The notes under the pieces: model-generated
What the model saw: only the letters and a program-made list of their open reading frames with translations
Told to the model about the DNA's origin: nothing
The model's database searches: none
Part shown: positions 1 to 9,373 of the stretch, piece by piece
Layout: the number at the start of each line of letters is the position of its first letter
Numbering within the stretch: position 1 is the first letter of the stretch
Assembly: GCA_945873505.1 (NCBI GenBank)
Contig: CAMCDQ010000019.1
Location: 1-37,009, forward strand
Reading direction: 5' to 3'
Source: Chitinophaga pinensis
GTDB taxonomy: Bacteria > Bacteroidota > Bacteroidia > Flavobacteriales > Flavobacteriaceae
Length of the DNA: 37,009 bases
Program-made: the position numbers and the translations under genes

Positions 1-506
1 AGAAACCAATTTTTTAAGTTCATGCCACCAGTTTCTGTATAACCGTATTTCGTGAATTTTGCATTTGGAATTTTGACAGAATAAGATAGTTGTAAAGTAA
101 TTTTTTGATTGGGCTCTAATTTGTTTCTTAATGAAACTTTTAAATAATCTGAAATTGCTTCTGGTCGGTTCCAAATAAGAGACAACTGCGAATCATCAAT
201 TATGGTTAAATTCTTTGTACTTCCACGTTCTTTTTCGGCTGCTAAATGAAAATCACGATAAAATTCATCTGAAAACCGGTTGGCTAAAGCAGTATTTTTT
301 GAAGAATAGGCATGCATCCAATCATTTAAAATAATTGAATTCAAAACTTCCCCAGTGGTGTTTATAAAGGTAATTTCTTGTTGTATATTCAAGGTTTTTT
401 TTGCTATATTCACTTCCACGTTGATTTTGGTGTCGTGTTGTGCATAGCATTTCGCCAAAGCAAATACCATCAAAAGAATAACAAAAAGTGTTGAAATGGA
501 TTTCAA
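1..506 (-). CDS. M1-family metallopeptidase (aminopeptidase), N-terminal part only
   Basis: This gene runs off the left edge; about 168 N-terminal codons are present. The start is a TTG at 506, because an in-frame TGA lies three codons upstream and the next ATG falls in the middle of the signal peptide. The first 23 residues form a Sec signal peptide (hydrophobic ISTLFVILLMVFALA, then CYAQ). The mature part (INVEVNIAKKTLNIQQEITFIN...) matches the N-terminal beta domain of M1 zinc aminopeptidases as found in Bacteroidota. The HExxH zinc site would lie outside the window and cannot be checked. It is therefore probably a periplasmic peptidase. The family call rests on fold-like sequence resemblance only. 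Confidence 0.6.
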   Translation of the reverse strand, partial: MKSISTLFVILLMVFALAKCYAQHDTKINVEVNIAKKTLNIQQEITFINTTGEVLNSIILNDWMHAYSSKNTALANRFSDEFYRDFHLAAEKERGSTKNLTIIDDSQLSLIWNRPEAISDYLKVSLRNKLEPNQKITLQLSYSVKIPNAKFTKYGYTETGGMNLKNWF

Positions 507-607
507 TTTTATTCAGAATTTAATAAAAAAATATTTAATTATTATTTAAGCAATAAATCTCTAATTTTCACATAAAAAATTAAGCTGTTTTTGAGACAGT
601 TTTATGG

Positions 608-1336
608 TTAAAAATTAGGTGATAAGTTATATTTTTTATAAAAGGTATCCAACACCTCAATGACTTCATCTTCAGTATCTACGATTTTAATTAACTTCAA
701 ATCTTCAAGACTAACGTTGTTATACTGCTCAATTAAAACTGTTTTAATCCATTCCATCAAGCCCGACCAAAAAGTCCTACCGACTAATATTATTGGGAAT
801 TTTCCAATTTTTTTTGTCTGAATCAACGTAATTGCCTCAAACATTTCATCTAGAGTTCCAAATCCTCCGGGCATAATTACAAATCCTTGAGAATATTTAA
901 CAAACATCACTTTTCTTACAAAGAAATAATCAAAATTCAAGTTTTTATCTCTGTCAATATACGGATTGTAATGCTGCTCAAACGGTAAATCGATATTCAA
1001 ACCCACGGATGCTCCGCCGCCTAAACTCGCACCTTTATTACCAGCTTCCATAATTCCAGGACCACCGCCAGTGATAACTCCGTAACCCGCTTTCCCGATT
1101 TTGTAAGCAATTTTCTCTGCTAATAAATAAAATGGGTCATCAGTTTTCGTTCTCGCCGAACCAAAAATTGTCACACAAGGACCAATCCGACTCATACTTT
1201 CATAACCATTCACAAACTCCGCCATAATCTTGAAAATCGCCCAAGAATCGTTCGCTCGCACCTCATTCCACGTCTTTTGTTTCAGCTTATCCTGAATCAC
1301 TTTGTCCTCATCATTATCAAAATCTTCTAATTTCAT
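608..1336 (-). CDS. LOG-family protein (TIGR00730 Rossmann-fold nucleotide hydrolase)
   Basis: A protein of 242 residues with the two LOG signatures: GGGPGIMEA at about 90-98 and PGGFGTLDE at about 156-164. Arg/Lys of FVRKVMF lies between them. Members of this family cleave nucleoside 5'-monophosphates to base and ribose phosphate; plant and some bacterial relatives activate cytokinins this way. The substrate here cannot be told from sequence. The protein is cytosolic, with no signal peptide, and its charged N-terminal extension of about 35 residues is common in Bacteroidota members. It lies 53 bp (from the stop of uvrA to this ATG) from uvrA on the same strand and could be cotranscribed with it. 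Confidence 0.88.
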   Translation of the reverse strand: MKLEDFDNDEDKVIQDKLKQKTWNEVRANDSWAIFKIMAEFVNGYESMSRIGPCVTIFGSARTKTDDPFYLLAEKIAYKIGKAGYGVITGGGPGIMEAGNKGASLGGGASVGLNIDLPFEQHYNPYIDRDKNLNFDYFFVRKVMFVKYSQGFVIMPGGFGTLDEMFEAITLIQTKKIGKFPIILVGRTFWSGLMEWIKTVLIEQYNNVSLEDLKLIKIVDTEDEVIEVLDTFYKKYNLSPNF

Positions 1337-1389
1337 AAGTGTTATTTTTTATTTTATATAAATTACAAATCTCAAAAAATCTCAGCCAG

Positions 1390-4221
1390 CTAAAGTAACT
1401 CTTTTTTTAAAAATTGTGCCGTATAGCTTTTTTTATTTTTTACAATTTCTTCTGGCCTTCCTTTCGCAACAACTTCTCCGCCACCTTTTCCGCCTTCAGG
1501 ACCAATATCAATAATATAATCTGCCAATTTAATTACATCCATATTATGTTCAATAATCAATATCGTATTGCCTTTATCAACCAATTTATTAATCACATCC
1601 ATCAATACCCGAATGTCCTCAAAATGCAATCCAGTTGTAGGCTCATCAAGAATATAAAACGTATTTCCTGTATCTTTTTTAGATAATTCCCCAGCCAATT
1701 TAATCCGTTGCGCTTCGCCACCAGAAAGTGTCGTACTTTGCTGACCAAGAGTTATATAGCCCAAACCAACATCCTGAATTGTTTTTAATTTTCTATAAAT
1801 CTTGGGAATCATTTCAAAAAACGGAACCGCTTCGTCAACAGTCATATTCAAAACATCTGAAATCGATTTTCCTTTGAATCGAATTTCCAATGTTTCTCTA
1901 TTAAAACGCTTTCCTTGACACGTTTCGCATTCAACATAAACATCGGGTAAAAAGTTCATTTCTATTGTCCGAACTCCCGAACCTTCGCAAGTTTCACATC
2001 TTCCACCTTTCACATTAAAACTAAATCTTCCTGCTTTATAACCCCGAATCATACTTTCAGAAGTCATCGTAAATAGGTTTCTTATTTCCGTAAAAACTTC
2101 GGTATAGGTTGCAGGATTTGAACGTGGCGTTCTCCCAATCGGACTTTGATCAATATCAATAACTTTATCAATATGCTCCAAACCTTCAATTTTCTTGTAC
2201 GGTTTTGGTTTCTTAACGCCATTAAAATAAAAGGCATTCAAAATAGGATATAGCGTTTCGTTTATCAATGTCGATTTGCCACTTCCAGAAACTCCTGTCA
2301 CGCAAATAAGTTGCCCTAAAGGCATATCAATAGTAACATTTTTTAAGTTGTTTCCCGTTGCTCCAGTCAATTTCAAAAACTTTCCATTTCCTTCACGTCT
2401 CTTTTTTGGTATCTCGATTTTCATTTCTCCATTAAGATACATTGCAGTGATAGTATGGTCTTTCAAGATTTCTGCGGGTGTTCCTTTGCTAATTATTTCA
2501 CCGCCAAATTTTCCAGCTTTTGGACCAATATCAATCACATAATCTGCACGTTCAATCATATCTTTGTCGTGTTCAACCACAATCACAGAATTTCCTAAAT
2601 CTCGCAATTGCTTCAAAGAATGGATTAATTTATCATTGTCTCTTTGGTGCAAACCAATACTCGGTTCGTCTAAAATATATAAAACACCAACCAATTGCGA
2701 ACCAATTTGTGTTGCCAATCGAATTCGTTGCGCTTCGCCACCAGAAAGTGATTTTGAACTTCGGCTTAAGGCCAAATAATCCAAGCCAACATTCATCAAA
2801 AAGTTCAATCTGTCTTTAATCTCTTTAATTACTTCAGTAGCAATAAGCGTTTGTTTATAAGATAAATGATTGTGTAAATCGTGAAACCATTTTGTTAAAT
2901 CTGAAATATCTAAATCGCATAATTCGGCAATATTTTTTTCATTGATTTTAAAAAATAATGCTTCTTTTTTTAATCTCGTTCCTTCGCAAACATGACATTT
3001 TACTTCGTCCATAAATCCAGAAGCCCAACGTTTTATTGTTGCTGAACCACTTTCGTCGTGTTGGTTTTTTATGAAATGGGAAATCCCTTCAAATTCAATT
3101 TTATATTCCTTCGTAATCCCCAATGTTTTCGATGCAACAGAAAATTTCTCTTTTCCACCGTTCAAAATCATATCCATCGCTTCCTCAGAAATACGATCTA
3201 TAGAATCTGATAATTTGAAATCAAATTTTTCTCCAATAATTTCCAATTGCTTAAAAATCCAAGTTGATTTATATTCGCCTAAAGGCGCAAAACCACCACT
3301 TTTAATGGATATTTTTGGATTTGGAATTATCTTTTTAATGTTAATTTCATTTACCGTTCCTAAACCATTACAATGTTCACAAGCACCTTTTGGAGAGTTA
3401 AATGAAAATATATTAGGTTCTGGATTTTGATAGGAAATTCCTGTAGTTGGACACATCAAATTCCGACTAAAAAAGCGAACTTGGTTGGTGTCTTGATCTA
3501 AAATCATCAAAACATTTTCACCGTGATACATCGCAGTTTTAATGCTGTCGGTCAATCTTTTTTCATTTTCAACTGAAGAATCAACTGCAATTCGGTCGAT
3601 TACAATTTCAATATCGTGGGTTTTATAACGGTCTAATTTCATTCCAGCCGTAATATCTTTTATTTCGCCATTAACACGAACTTTTAGAAATCCTTGCTTT
3701 GCAATTTGCTGGAATAATTCACCATAATGTCCTTTTCGAGCTCTAATTACTGGCGCAAGAATATTGATTCGTTTGCCGATAAAATCTTTCGTAATCAATT
3801 CTTTTATTTGGTCGTCATTATAGGAAACCATTTTTTCGCCTGTATTATAACTGTAAGCATCGCCGCCACGCGCATAAAGCAAACGTAAAAAATCGTATAT
3901 TTCTGTAATAGTTCCCACCGTTGAACGAGGGCTTTTGCTCGTTGTTTTTTGTTCAATAGCAATTACTGGCGAAAGACCGTCAATTTTGTCAACATCGGGA
4001 CGTTCTAAACCACCAAGAAACTGTCGGGCATACGCAGAAAAAGTCTCTACATAACGGCGTTGTCCTTCGGCATAAATAGTATCAAACGCCAAAGACGATT
4101 TTCCCGAACCCGAAAGTCCAGTAATCACAACCAATTTTTCTCTGGGAATGGTAACGTCTATATTTTTAAGATTATGAACTCGCGCCCCTAATACTTCAAT
4201 ATTATTATCAGTTTCTAACAT
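1390..4221 (-). CDS. uvrA: Excinuclease ABC subunit A
   Basis: UvrA is the damage-sensing ATPase of nucleotide excision repair; it loads UvrB onto lesions. Both ABC cassettes are visible, with Walker A motifs GLSGSGKSS near residue 36 and GVSGSGKST in the second half, and two LSGGEAQRI signatures. Cys pairs of the zinc modules are present ([32 protein letters not shown]). [16 protein letters not shown] marks the UvrB-interaction region. The length, 943 residues, is normal. Three starts are possible: TTG 4233, ATG 4230 and ATG 4221. I chose 4221 because a candidate promoter at 4238-4245 would give the upstream ones almost no leader. ATG 4230 remains possible. Confidence 0.96.
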   Translation of the reverse strand: MLETDNNIEVLGARVHNLKNIDVTIPREKLVVITGLSGSGKSSLAFDTIYAEGQRRYVETFSAYARQFLGGLERPDVDKIDGLSPVIAIEQKTTSKSPRSTVGTITEIYDFLRLLYARGGDAYSYNTGEKMVSYNDDQIKELITKDFIGKRINILAPVIRARKGHYGELFQQIAKQGFLKVRVNGEIKDITAGMKLDRYKTHDIEIVIDRIAVDSSVENEKRLTDSIKTAMYHGENVLMILDQDTNQVRFFSRNLMCPTTGISYQNPEPNIFSFNSPKGACEHCNGLGTVNEINIKKIIPNPKISIKSGGFAPLGEYKSTWIFKQLEIIGEKFDFKLSDSIDRISEEAMDMILNGGKEKFSVASKTLGITKEYKIEFEGISHFIKNQHDESGSATIKRWASGFMDEVKCHVCEGTRLKKEALFFKINEKNIAELCDLDISDLTKWFHDLHNHLSYKQTLIATEVIKEIKDRLNFLMNVGLDYLALSRSSKSLSGGEAQRIRLATQIGSQLVGVLYILDEPSIGLHQRDNDKLIHSLKQLRDLGNSVIVVEHDKDMIERADYVIDIGPKAGKFGGEIISKGTPAEILKDHTITAMYLNGEMKIEIPKKRREGNGKFLKLTGATGNNLKNVTIDMPLGQLICVTGVSGSGKSTLINETLYPILNAFYFNGVKKPKPYKKIEGLEHIDKVIDIDQSPIGRTPRSNPATYTEVFTEIRNLFTMTSESMIRGYKAGRFSFNVKGGRCETCEGSGVRTIEMNFLPDVYVECETCQGKRFNRETLEIRFKGKSISDVLNMTVDEAVPFFEMIPKIYRKLKTIQDVGLGYITLGQQSTTLSGGEAQRIKLAGELSKKDTGNTFYILDEPTTGLHFEDIRVLMDVINKLVDKGNTILIIEHNMDVIKLADYIIDIGPEGGKGGGEVVAKGRPEEIVKNKKSYTAQFLKKELL

Positions 4222-4237
4222 AATTTGCATCAAAACG

Positions 4238-4272
4238 CAAAGTTACCATTTTGATTTAAATTTTCGATACAA
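4238..4272 (-). promoter_or_regulatory. Candidate uvrA promoter
   Basis: On the minus strand there is a TAACTTTG box (4245-4238) matching the Bacteroidota TAnnTTTG element, with a TTG 24 bp upstream (4272-4270), slightly longer than the usual 17-23. It predicts a transcript beginning about 4235, which favours the 4221 start codon. Confidence 0.45.
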
Positions 4273-4328
4273 CGCTTATAAAGATTTTGTTAATACAAAT
4301 AATAATTACGGGAAATATTTAGCATTAA

Positions 4329-6113
4329 TTATTCTATTGTCATCGATTTTAATTTGCTTCTATAGGCTTCAAGAGCAACAGATTTAGATATAAAACCAAA
4401 ATATTTTCCATTTTTAATTACGGGAAGAAAGGCAACTTTTGAGTTTTCAAATTTATTCATTACCGTTTCCATAGTATCGGTTGGATAAATAATCTCTTTT
4501 GGAGTTTGCATTATTTCTTTAATTGGAGTATATTTTACTTTGAACGCATTAAAAATTATTTCTCGGATATCATTAAAATAAATCACACCCAACAATTCAA
4601 GGTTTTCATCTACAACTGCAAATACCACTTGCTTTGAATGTGAAATCAATTCCACTAATTTTTCTAAATTTCCTTCAGAATTTACTATTTCGTAATCGGT
4701 TTCGATAATTTTATTAATATCCAAAGTCGATAAAATATTTGTGTCTTTATTACTTGTAAACGCATTCCCTTTTCGAGCTAAATTCTTTACATCCAATGAA
4801 TGTTTTTCAAAACGCTTGGAAATCGCAAAACTAATTGAGGACACAATCATCAATGGAATCATCAAATCGTAACCACCTGTAATTTCTGCAATAAGGAAAA
4901 TTGCGGTAAGTGGCGCGTGAAATAATCCACTTAGAATTCCTGCCATTCCAACCATAGTAAAGTTACTAATTGGCAATTTTGTAAAGCCTGTTAGATTTAT
5001 CAATTTAGAAAAGAAAAATCCGGCATAAGAACCTAAAAATAGGGAAGGAGCAAAATTTCCTCCATTTCCACCACTTCCGAGCGTAATTCCTGTTGCAAAA
5101 ACTTTCAATAACATTGTAGCCCCCACAAAAATTAAAAGCATCCAACTGTTATTTCGGAAATCACTAAACAAGGTATTTTCTAATAATTGTCCGGGGTCAT
5201 TTTCAGACAAAGTTTTGATACTTTCATATCCTTCACCAAATAATGTTGGGAATGCAAAAATAATTATTGCTAAAAGGAAAGCACCAAAAAGTCCTTTTTT
5301 ATATGGGCTTAATTTAACTTTATTAAAAAAACGCTCTACTTTTTGGAAGTTTCGAGAATAATAAACCGCAATAAATCCAGCAAATATTCCAAGTAAAATA
5401 TAATATGGAATATTATGATAATCGAAGGTTTGTTGTTGCTTAAAATTCAATAAAATGCTTTCATCTAATACAATTTCTGAAATTAAAGCACCCGTTGCCG
5501 CTGAAATCATTATGGGTGTAAACGCAGAAATACTAACATCAACCAACAAAACTTCAATAGCGAACAAAACACCTGCAATTGGGGCGTTAAAAGCCGCACC
5601 AATTCCTGCTGCAACCCCGCAACCTATTAATAAAGTTCGGTCTTTATAACTCAATTTATACCGTTGCGCATAATTAGAACCAAAAGCAGCACCCGTAATT
5701 ACAATTGGGCTTTCCAAACCCGCAGAACCACCCAAACCAACGGTCAGCGAGCTTGTTACTATTTGAGCATACATTTGTTTTCTCGGAATTACACTTGATT
5801 TCTTTGCAACTGCATATAAAATTTGTGACGTTCCTTTTTCAATTGTGCCTCCTAATACTCGTTTTACAACAAATATAGTCAGCAAAATTCCTACAATTGG
5901 CAAAACGCTATTGATGAAACTTAATTTTAATACTCCATTAATGTCGGTTGCAAACGAAAAAACAGCGTGCGCAAAACTCTTTAACACAATTACTGCAAAA
6001 GCAGCTGAAATTCCAACCAAAACACTTGAAAGAAAAATAAACTGTTTTTCTGATAGTTTTGATTGCGACCAACTAATTAAGTTTTCAATTTTATAGATAT
6101 ATCTTTTGAACAT
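4329..6113 (-). CDS. ClC-type chloride channel/transporter with C-terminal CBS pair
   Basis: A 594-residue ClC protein: about ten hydrophobic segments to residue ~430, then two cytoplasmic CBS domains (~465-590). Conserved ClC landmarks are GLESP at 132-136, where Glu134 corresponds to the gating glutamate of the GxEGP motif, AFNAPIAGVLFAIE at 174-187, and GNGGNFAP for GxFxP. Two positions differ from the E. coli exchanger. The residue after Glu187 is Val, where the exchanger has its internal proton glutamate. The GSGIP chloride-filter motif appears as KGTSQ at 93-97. By family knowledge, Val at the internal position is typical of passive channels, so channel activity is an inference. It stands alone, 95 bp upstream of uvrA. 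Confidence 0.88.
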   Translation of the reverse strand: MFKRYIYKIENLISWSQSKLSEKQFIFLSSVLVGISAAFAVIVLKSFAHAVFSFATDINGVLKLSFINSVLPIVGILLTIFVVKRVLGGTIEKGTSQILYAVAKKSSVIPRKQMYAQIVTSSLTVGLGGSAGLESPIVITGAAFGSNYAQRYKLSYKDRTLLIGCGVAAGIGAAFNAPIAGVLFAIEVLLVDVSISAFTPIMISAATGALISEIVLDESILLNFKQQQTFDYHNIPYYILLGIFAGFIAVYYSRNFQKVERFFNKVKLSPYKKGLFGAFLLAIIIFAFPTLFGEGYESIKTLSENDPGQLLENTLFSDFRNNSWMLLIFVGATMLLKVFATGITLGSGGNGGNFAPSLFLGSYAGFFFSKLINLTGFTKLPISNFTMVGMAGILSGLFHAPLTAIFLIAEITGGYDLMIPLMIVSSISFAISKRFEKHSLDVKNLARKGNAFTSNKDTNILSTLDINKIIETDYEIVNSEGNLEKLVELISHSKQVVFAVVDENLELLGVIYFNDIREIIFNAFKVKYTPIKEIMQTPKEIIYPTDTMETVMNKFENSKVAFLPVIKNGKYFGFISKSVALEAYRSKLKSMTIE

Positions 6114-6247
6114 TGATTTTTTGTAAAGTGCTAATTTACTATTATTTTGGGTTTAATACCGTTAGTTATTTCAAATTAGTCCAATTAAAATTGAACTTTA
6201 TGAACTTTATAATTGCATTACACCAGAAAGATTGTACCAATCAATAA

Positions 6248-6832
6248 TTATAATTGCTCTAATTTTTTAGTAGAATGAGCGCGTAAGTCATTGAAGAAAA
6301 TCGTAAAATCAGCCTCAAATTCGTTATAAAACAATTTCAATTCCTGAACTGAAAATCGCAAATTCGATTCTCTTTTTATTCGGTTGTCCATTTGAGATAA
6401 AATTTTCTCAATTCCGTCAATAGTTTGGTAACTCAAAAGCCAGTTTTGTTCGATCATATAAGGCTTCATCATTTGTGCTTTTTCTGTCAATAAATCGTGA
6501 TAAGTTGCCAATGAATCATAGAAATTAGCAACATAAACCTCTAATTTTTCATCTGAATATAAACTCCAATTCTTAGCCAAAAAATGGTCGTAAAAAACAT
6601 CCACAATTACACCAGAAAAATGATGGTAATTGACATGCAAACGCTTGGTACTTTTTCTGAATATTGGATGAGCATCGGTGAAAGTATCAATGTTGCGATG
6701 TAAAATAATGCCTTTTTGAATTTCGGAATGTAATTCTATGTACTTGTTTCCGCGAACGCCATCCGCCATGAAATTACCGATTTTTATCAAATCAGAATCG
6801 CCAGAAAGGTAAATATGTGCTAAAAAATTCAT
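6248..6832 (-). CDS. ACP phosphodiesterase-like protein (AcpH / DUF479 family)
   Basis: A 194-residue soluble protein with the AcpH pattern: MNFLAHIYLSG and GNFMADGVRG at the N-terminus, HRNIDTFTDAHP near residue 45, and DVFYDHFLAKNW near 80. These His/Asp residues are the putative metal ligands of this HD-like fold. In E. coli, AcpH removes the 4'-phosphopantetheine arm from acyl carrier protein. Whether Bacteroidota homologues do the same is not established by sequence. The gene is divergent from glmM, with 83 bp between the start codons. Confidence 0.82.
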   Translation of the reverse strand: MNFLAHIYLSGDSDLIKIGNFMADGVRGNKYIELHSEIQKGIILHRNIDTFTDAHPIFRKSTKRLHVNYHHFSGVIVDVFYDHFLAKNWSLYSDEKLEVYVANFYDSLATYHDLLTEKAQMMKPYMIEQNWLLSYQTIDGIEKILSQMDNRIKRESNLRFSVQELKLFYNEFEADFTIFFNDLRAHSTKKLEQL

Positions 6833-6887
6833 TCTCCGAATTTAGGAATTTTATTTCAAATGCGACTTTTAAAACATCTCAAATTCT

Positions 6888-6895
6888 TATATTTG
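6888..6895 (+). promoter_or_regulatory. Candidate glmM promoter (-7 box)
   Basis: TATATTTG is an exact match to TAnnTTTG. It lies 20 bp before the ATG at 6916 and predicts a leader of about 17 nt. No clear -33 TTG is present. Its position inside the upstream open frame (6817-6915) argues that the longer frame is not translated. Confidence 0.5.
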
Positions 6896-6915
6896 CTAAA
6901 ATTAAATCCATAGAA

Positions 6916-8304
6916 ATGACATTAATTAAATCTATATCAGGAATTAGAGGAACCATTGGCGGAGTTGTTGGTGATAATCTAACGCCAGTTGACGCAGTAA
7001 AATTTGCTTCAGCCTACGGAACTTTTCTTAAAAAGAAAAGTAAAAAAGACAAATTAACCGTCGTGGTAGGTCGTGATGCAAGAATCTCTGGACCTATGAT
7101 TCATAATTTAATTACACATACGTTAATAGGTTTGGGAATTGACATTATCGATTTGGGTTTGTCAACCACACCAACAGTTGAAATTGCAGTCCCTTTAGAA
7201 AATGCCGATGGAGGAATTATCCTTACCGCTTCTCACAATCCAAAACAATGGAACGCCTTGAAATTACTCAATGAAAAAGGAGAGTTTCTAAGCGCTAAAG
7301 AAGGCGAATTGATTTTGCAAATTGCCGAAGACGAAGCATTTACATTTTCTGAAGTAGATGATTTAGGAACCATTACTGAAAACGATGCCTATATGGACAT
7401 TCACATCGACGAAGTTTTAAAACTGCCTTTGGTAGATGCGGAAATTGTTGCAAAACGAAAATATAAAGTGGTTGTGGATGCTGTAAATTCATCAGGAGGA
7501 ATTATTATTCCTAAATTATTGGAGCTTATGGGCGTTGAAGTTGTCAAATTATATTGTGAACCAAATGGACATTTTCCTCACAATCCAGAACCTTTAAAAG
7601 AACATTTAGGCGATATCTGTAAATTAGTTTTGGAAGAAAAAGCCGATTTTGGAATTGTTGTTGATCCCGATGTAGATCGTTTGGCATTCATTTCCAATGA
7701 TGGCGAAATGTTTGGCGAAGAATACACACTTGTGGCTTGTGCCGATTATGTTTTGAGTAAAACCCCAGGAAATACGGTCTCTAACTTGTCGTCTTCCCGA
7801 GCGTTGCGTGACATAACCAATAATCATAACGGAAACTATCAGGCAAGTGCAGTGGGCGAAGTCAATGTGGTTGAATTAATGAAAGCAACCAACGCAATTA
7901 TTGGTGGCGAAGGAAATGGCGGAATCATCTATCCTGAGTTGCATTATGGTCGTGACAGCTTGGTTGGAGTGGCTTTATTCCTAACCTATTTGGCAAATCA
8001 GGATAAAACCGTAGCCGAATTACGAGCAAGATACCCACAATATTACATGAGCAAAAACAAAATTGAACTCACGCCGCAAATTGATGTTGATGCCATTTTG
8101 ATAACCATGACCGAGAAATATAAATCTGAAGACATCACCACAATTGACGGCGTGAAAATAGATTTCGCCGAAAGTTGGGTACACCTTCGCAAATCCAATA
8201 CCGAACCCATAATCCGTATTTACACCGAGGCACAAACACAAGATTTAGCCGATGCGTTGGCACTTCGAATCATTGCCGAAATCAAAGTAGTAGCAGGAAT
8301 TTAG
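6916..8304 (+). CDS. glmM: Phosphoglucosamine mutase
   Basis: An alpha-D-phosphohexomutase of 462 residues that interconverts glucosamine-6-phosphate and glucosamine-1-phosphate for UDP-GlcNAc, peptidoglycan and LPS synthesis. Visible sites: RGTIGG near the N-terminus, phosphoserine Ser106 in TASHNP, Mg-binding DPDVDR at 250-255, sugar-binding GGEGNGG at 330-336, and phosphate-binding SNTEPIIR near the C-terminus. The GEGNGG loop is the type seen in GlmM-like rather than PMM/PGM (GEMSGH) enzymes, though substrate specificity is hard to fix by sequence. The frame is open back to 6817, but the ATG at 6916 starts the conserved MTLIKSISGIRGTIGG and follows a promoter box. A terminator follows. 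Confidence 0.9.
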   Translation: MTLIKSISGIRGTIGGVVGDNLTPVDAVKFASAYGTFLKKKSKKDKLTVVVGRDARISGPMIHNLITHTLIGLGIDIIDLGLSTTPTVEIAVPLENADGGIILTASHNPKQWNALKLLNEKGEFLSAKEGELILQIAEDEAFTFSEVDDLGTITENDAYMDIHIDEVLKLPLVDAEIVAKRKYKVVVDAVNSSGGIIIPKLLELMGVEVVKLYCEPNGHFPHNPEPLKEHLGDICKLVLEEKADFGIVVDPDVDRLAFISNDGEMFGEEYTLVACADYVLSKTPGNTVSNLSSSRALRDITNNHNGNYQASAVGEVNVVELMKATNAIIGGEGNGGIIYPELHYGRDSLVGVALFLTYLANQDKTVAELRARYPQYYMSKNKIELTPQIDVDAILITMTEKYKSEDITTIDGVKIDFAESWVHLRKSNTEPIIRIYTEAQTQDLADALALRIIAEIKVVAGI

Positions 8305-8321
8305 GCAGAATTTCAAATACT

Positions 8322-8358
8322 AAAAAACCTCAAAGTAGCTTTTACTTTGAGGTTTTTT
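8322..8358 (+). terminator. Rho-independent terminator after glmM
   Basis: A 16-bp perfect stem (8322-8337 with 8343-8358), core AACCTCAAAGTA/TACTTTGAGGTT, a 5-nt loop and a T8 run. It starts 17 bp after the glmM stop. The A-run on the left could also let it act on minus-strand transcripts. Confidence 0.9.
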
Positions 8359-8384
8359 TTATAACGTAGTTGATATAATGAGGT

Positions 8385-8514
8385 AACGTTTTGCTAGTAG
8401 GCGATGGTCAGGTTAAATAAAGACAATTTTTCGGATTATCACTAATTTGCCAAATACAAAACCATTTTTCCATTAAGCCTAATTCCCGACTATTGCTTAC
8501 TAGCTGTTGTGCGT
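8385..8514 (+). repeat. 130-bp imperfect palindromic repeat, copy A
   Basis: The element runs from AACGTTTTGC to GTTGTGCGT. Its arms 8393-8412 and 8485-8504 match at 16 of 20 positions. Three of the four mismatches become G.T pairs if the plus strand folds, giving a long hairpin. The centre is homologous to copy C at 11399: TTTCGG followed by CAC, and ATTAAGCCTAA at offset 87 here and 86 there. It lies between the glmM terminator and a DUF3703 gene. This looks like a dispersed flavobacterial repeat; I recall similar AACGTTTTG...GGCGA elements in the family but cannot name it. Confidence 0.7.
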
Positions 8515-8572
8515 TCGCTTTTTTTATATTTCAGTTTTTACAGTTATTTTCAATTTGTTTTTCTGCGTATAT

Positions 8573-8950
8573 TTAATTTAAGCTAATATCGGCTTTTTTG
8601 AAAACTTCTTTCAATTCTTCACTAATTTCAAACGTTTTAAGAGGTGGAACATTTGCACCGCCTGGATTTCCAATTGGTATTTTCCCAACAAATGATTTCA
8701 CACCTCCGAAAATTAAGCGAGGAATTTGTCCAATAACTTCTTTGCTATTTTTAATTTTCAACCCAAATTTCAGCATTTCCCAATGCACTTCCGTGTGTGC
8801 AACAGGATATTTTTGTACAATTATATGAGCTCTTTCTAAGTGATTCCACGCAACATTTAAGTTTCCTTTATTTAATTCAATTTCGTAATTCTCCAATTCT
8901 ATTTTATAAAATGGATTTAGTTTTTTCGGAACTGATGTATAAAATTTCAT
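8573..8950 (-). CDS. DUF3703-family protein
   Basis: A 125-residue soluble protein. It carries the hallmarks I associate with DUF3703: NVAWNHLERAHIIVQKYP around 33-50 with HTEVHWEML following, and IPIGNPGGANVPPLKTFEIS near residues 95-113. Members are short proteins of unknown function, often found in accessory or heavy-metal regions. Conserved His and Glu residues in the LERAHI and H..H segments could bind metal, but that is speculation. It lies alone between repeat copy A and a second palindromic block. The unit is bounded by inverted 9-bp repeats (GTTGTGCGT at 8506, ACGCACAAC at 9009), suggesting arrival as a small module. Confidence 0.75.
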   Translation of the reverse strand: MKFYTSVPKKLNPFYKIELENYEIELNKGNLNVAWNHLERAHIIVQKYPVAHTEVHWEMLKFGLKIKNSKEVIGQIPRLIFGGVKSFVGKIPIGNPGGANVPPLKTFEISEELKEVFKKADISLN

Positions 8951-9008
8951 AATATTTAATTTTAAATTTCATTCGATTTGTATTTCGGTTTTCTGTCGCC
9001 CGAAAGTG

Positions 9009-9063
9009 ACGCACAACTCATGTATACCAGCCATAAAATGGCTGTAATCTACCCAAAAAGGGT
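9009..9063. repeat. Palindrome block B: ACGCACAAC plus two hairpins
   Basis: ACGCACAAC (9009-9017) is the exact reverse complement of GTTGTGCGT at the right end of copy A (8506-8514). It is followed by CAGCCAT-aaa-ATGGCTG (9028-9044) and ACCC-aaaaa-GGGT (9051-9063). It may be the degenerate end of another element. The rest does not align with copy A. Confidence 0.55.
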
Positions 9064-9160
9064 TGGCTTGGTGCCATAATAACCTCCGTTATTTATTTTG
9101 CTAATCTATGATAAAAATATTATAAATCGTCAAAATGACTTTCTATTTGTTGAATGCTTT

Positions 9161-9218
9161 TTGTCATTCCGACGTAGGAGGAATCACATAATGCGTTTTC
9201 TCGTTCCTCAAATGACAA
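9161..9218. repeat. 58-bp TTGTCATT...AATGACAA intergenic repeat
   Basis: Terminal inverted repeats TTGTCATT (9161-9168) and AATGACAA (9211-9218) enclose ATTCC-GACGTAGGA-GGAAT and a second degenerate arm. The architecture and the TTGTCA termini match the X-Y units at 18.5-19.2 kb, although the stems differ in sequence. This TCATTCCGACG...GGAGGAAT type is, from memory, common in Flavobacterium intergenic DNA. Confidence 0.65.
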
Positions 9219-9373
9219 TCCATTATTTGCTAAAACTGGGGTTTCAAAACCTAAAATGTGAATTGGTGGGTTTTAAGTCAGTAGGATTTGCGCAGTACAT
9301 TTGTTTAATTAGGACACTTTGCGGAGCGGAGGGTTCTTTATGTTTACTAAAAACAACAACCAAAGAAGAGTGA

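Larger units (their letters stand above)
8951..9373. other. Non-coding stretch with hairpins and dispersed repeats
   Basis: No convincing gene is seen here; the open frame from 9098 on the plus strand spans a repeat and has no family resemblance. The stretch holds the ACGCACAAC arm, two small palindromes and the TTGTCATT element, described separately. Confidence 0.6.

Noticed and set aside
6817..6915. An N-terminal extension of glmM
   Set aside because: The extension carries a TATATTTG promoter box, overlaps the divergent acpH start, and precedes a perfect family start at 6916.
9098..9373. A 91-codon plus-strand open frame
   Set aside because: It spans the TTGTCATT repeat, has no recognisable domain and opposes the neighbouring genes.
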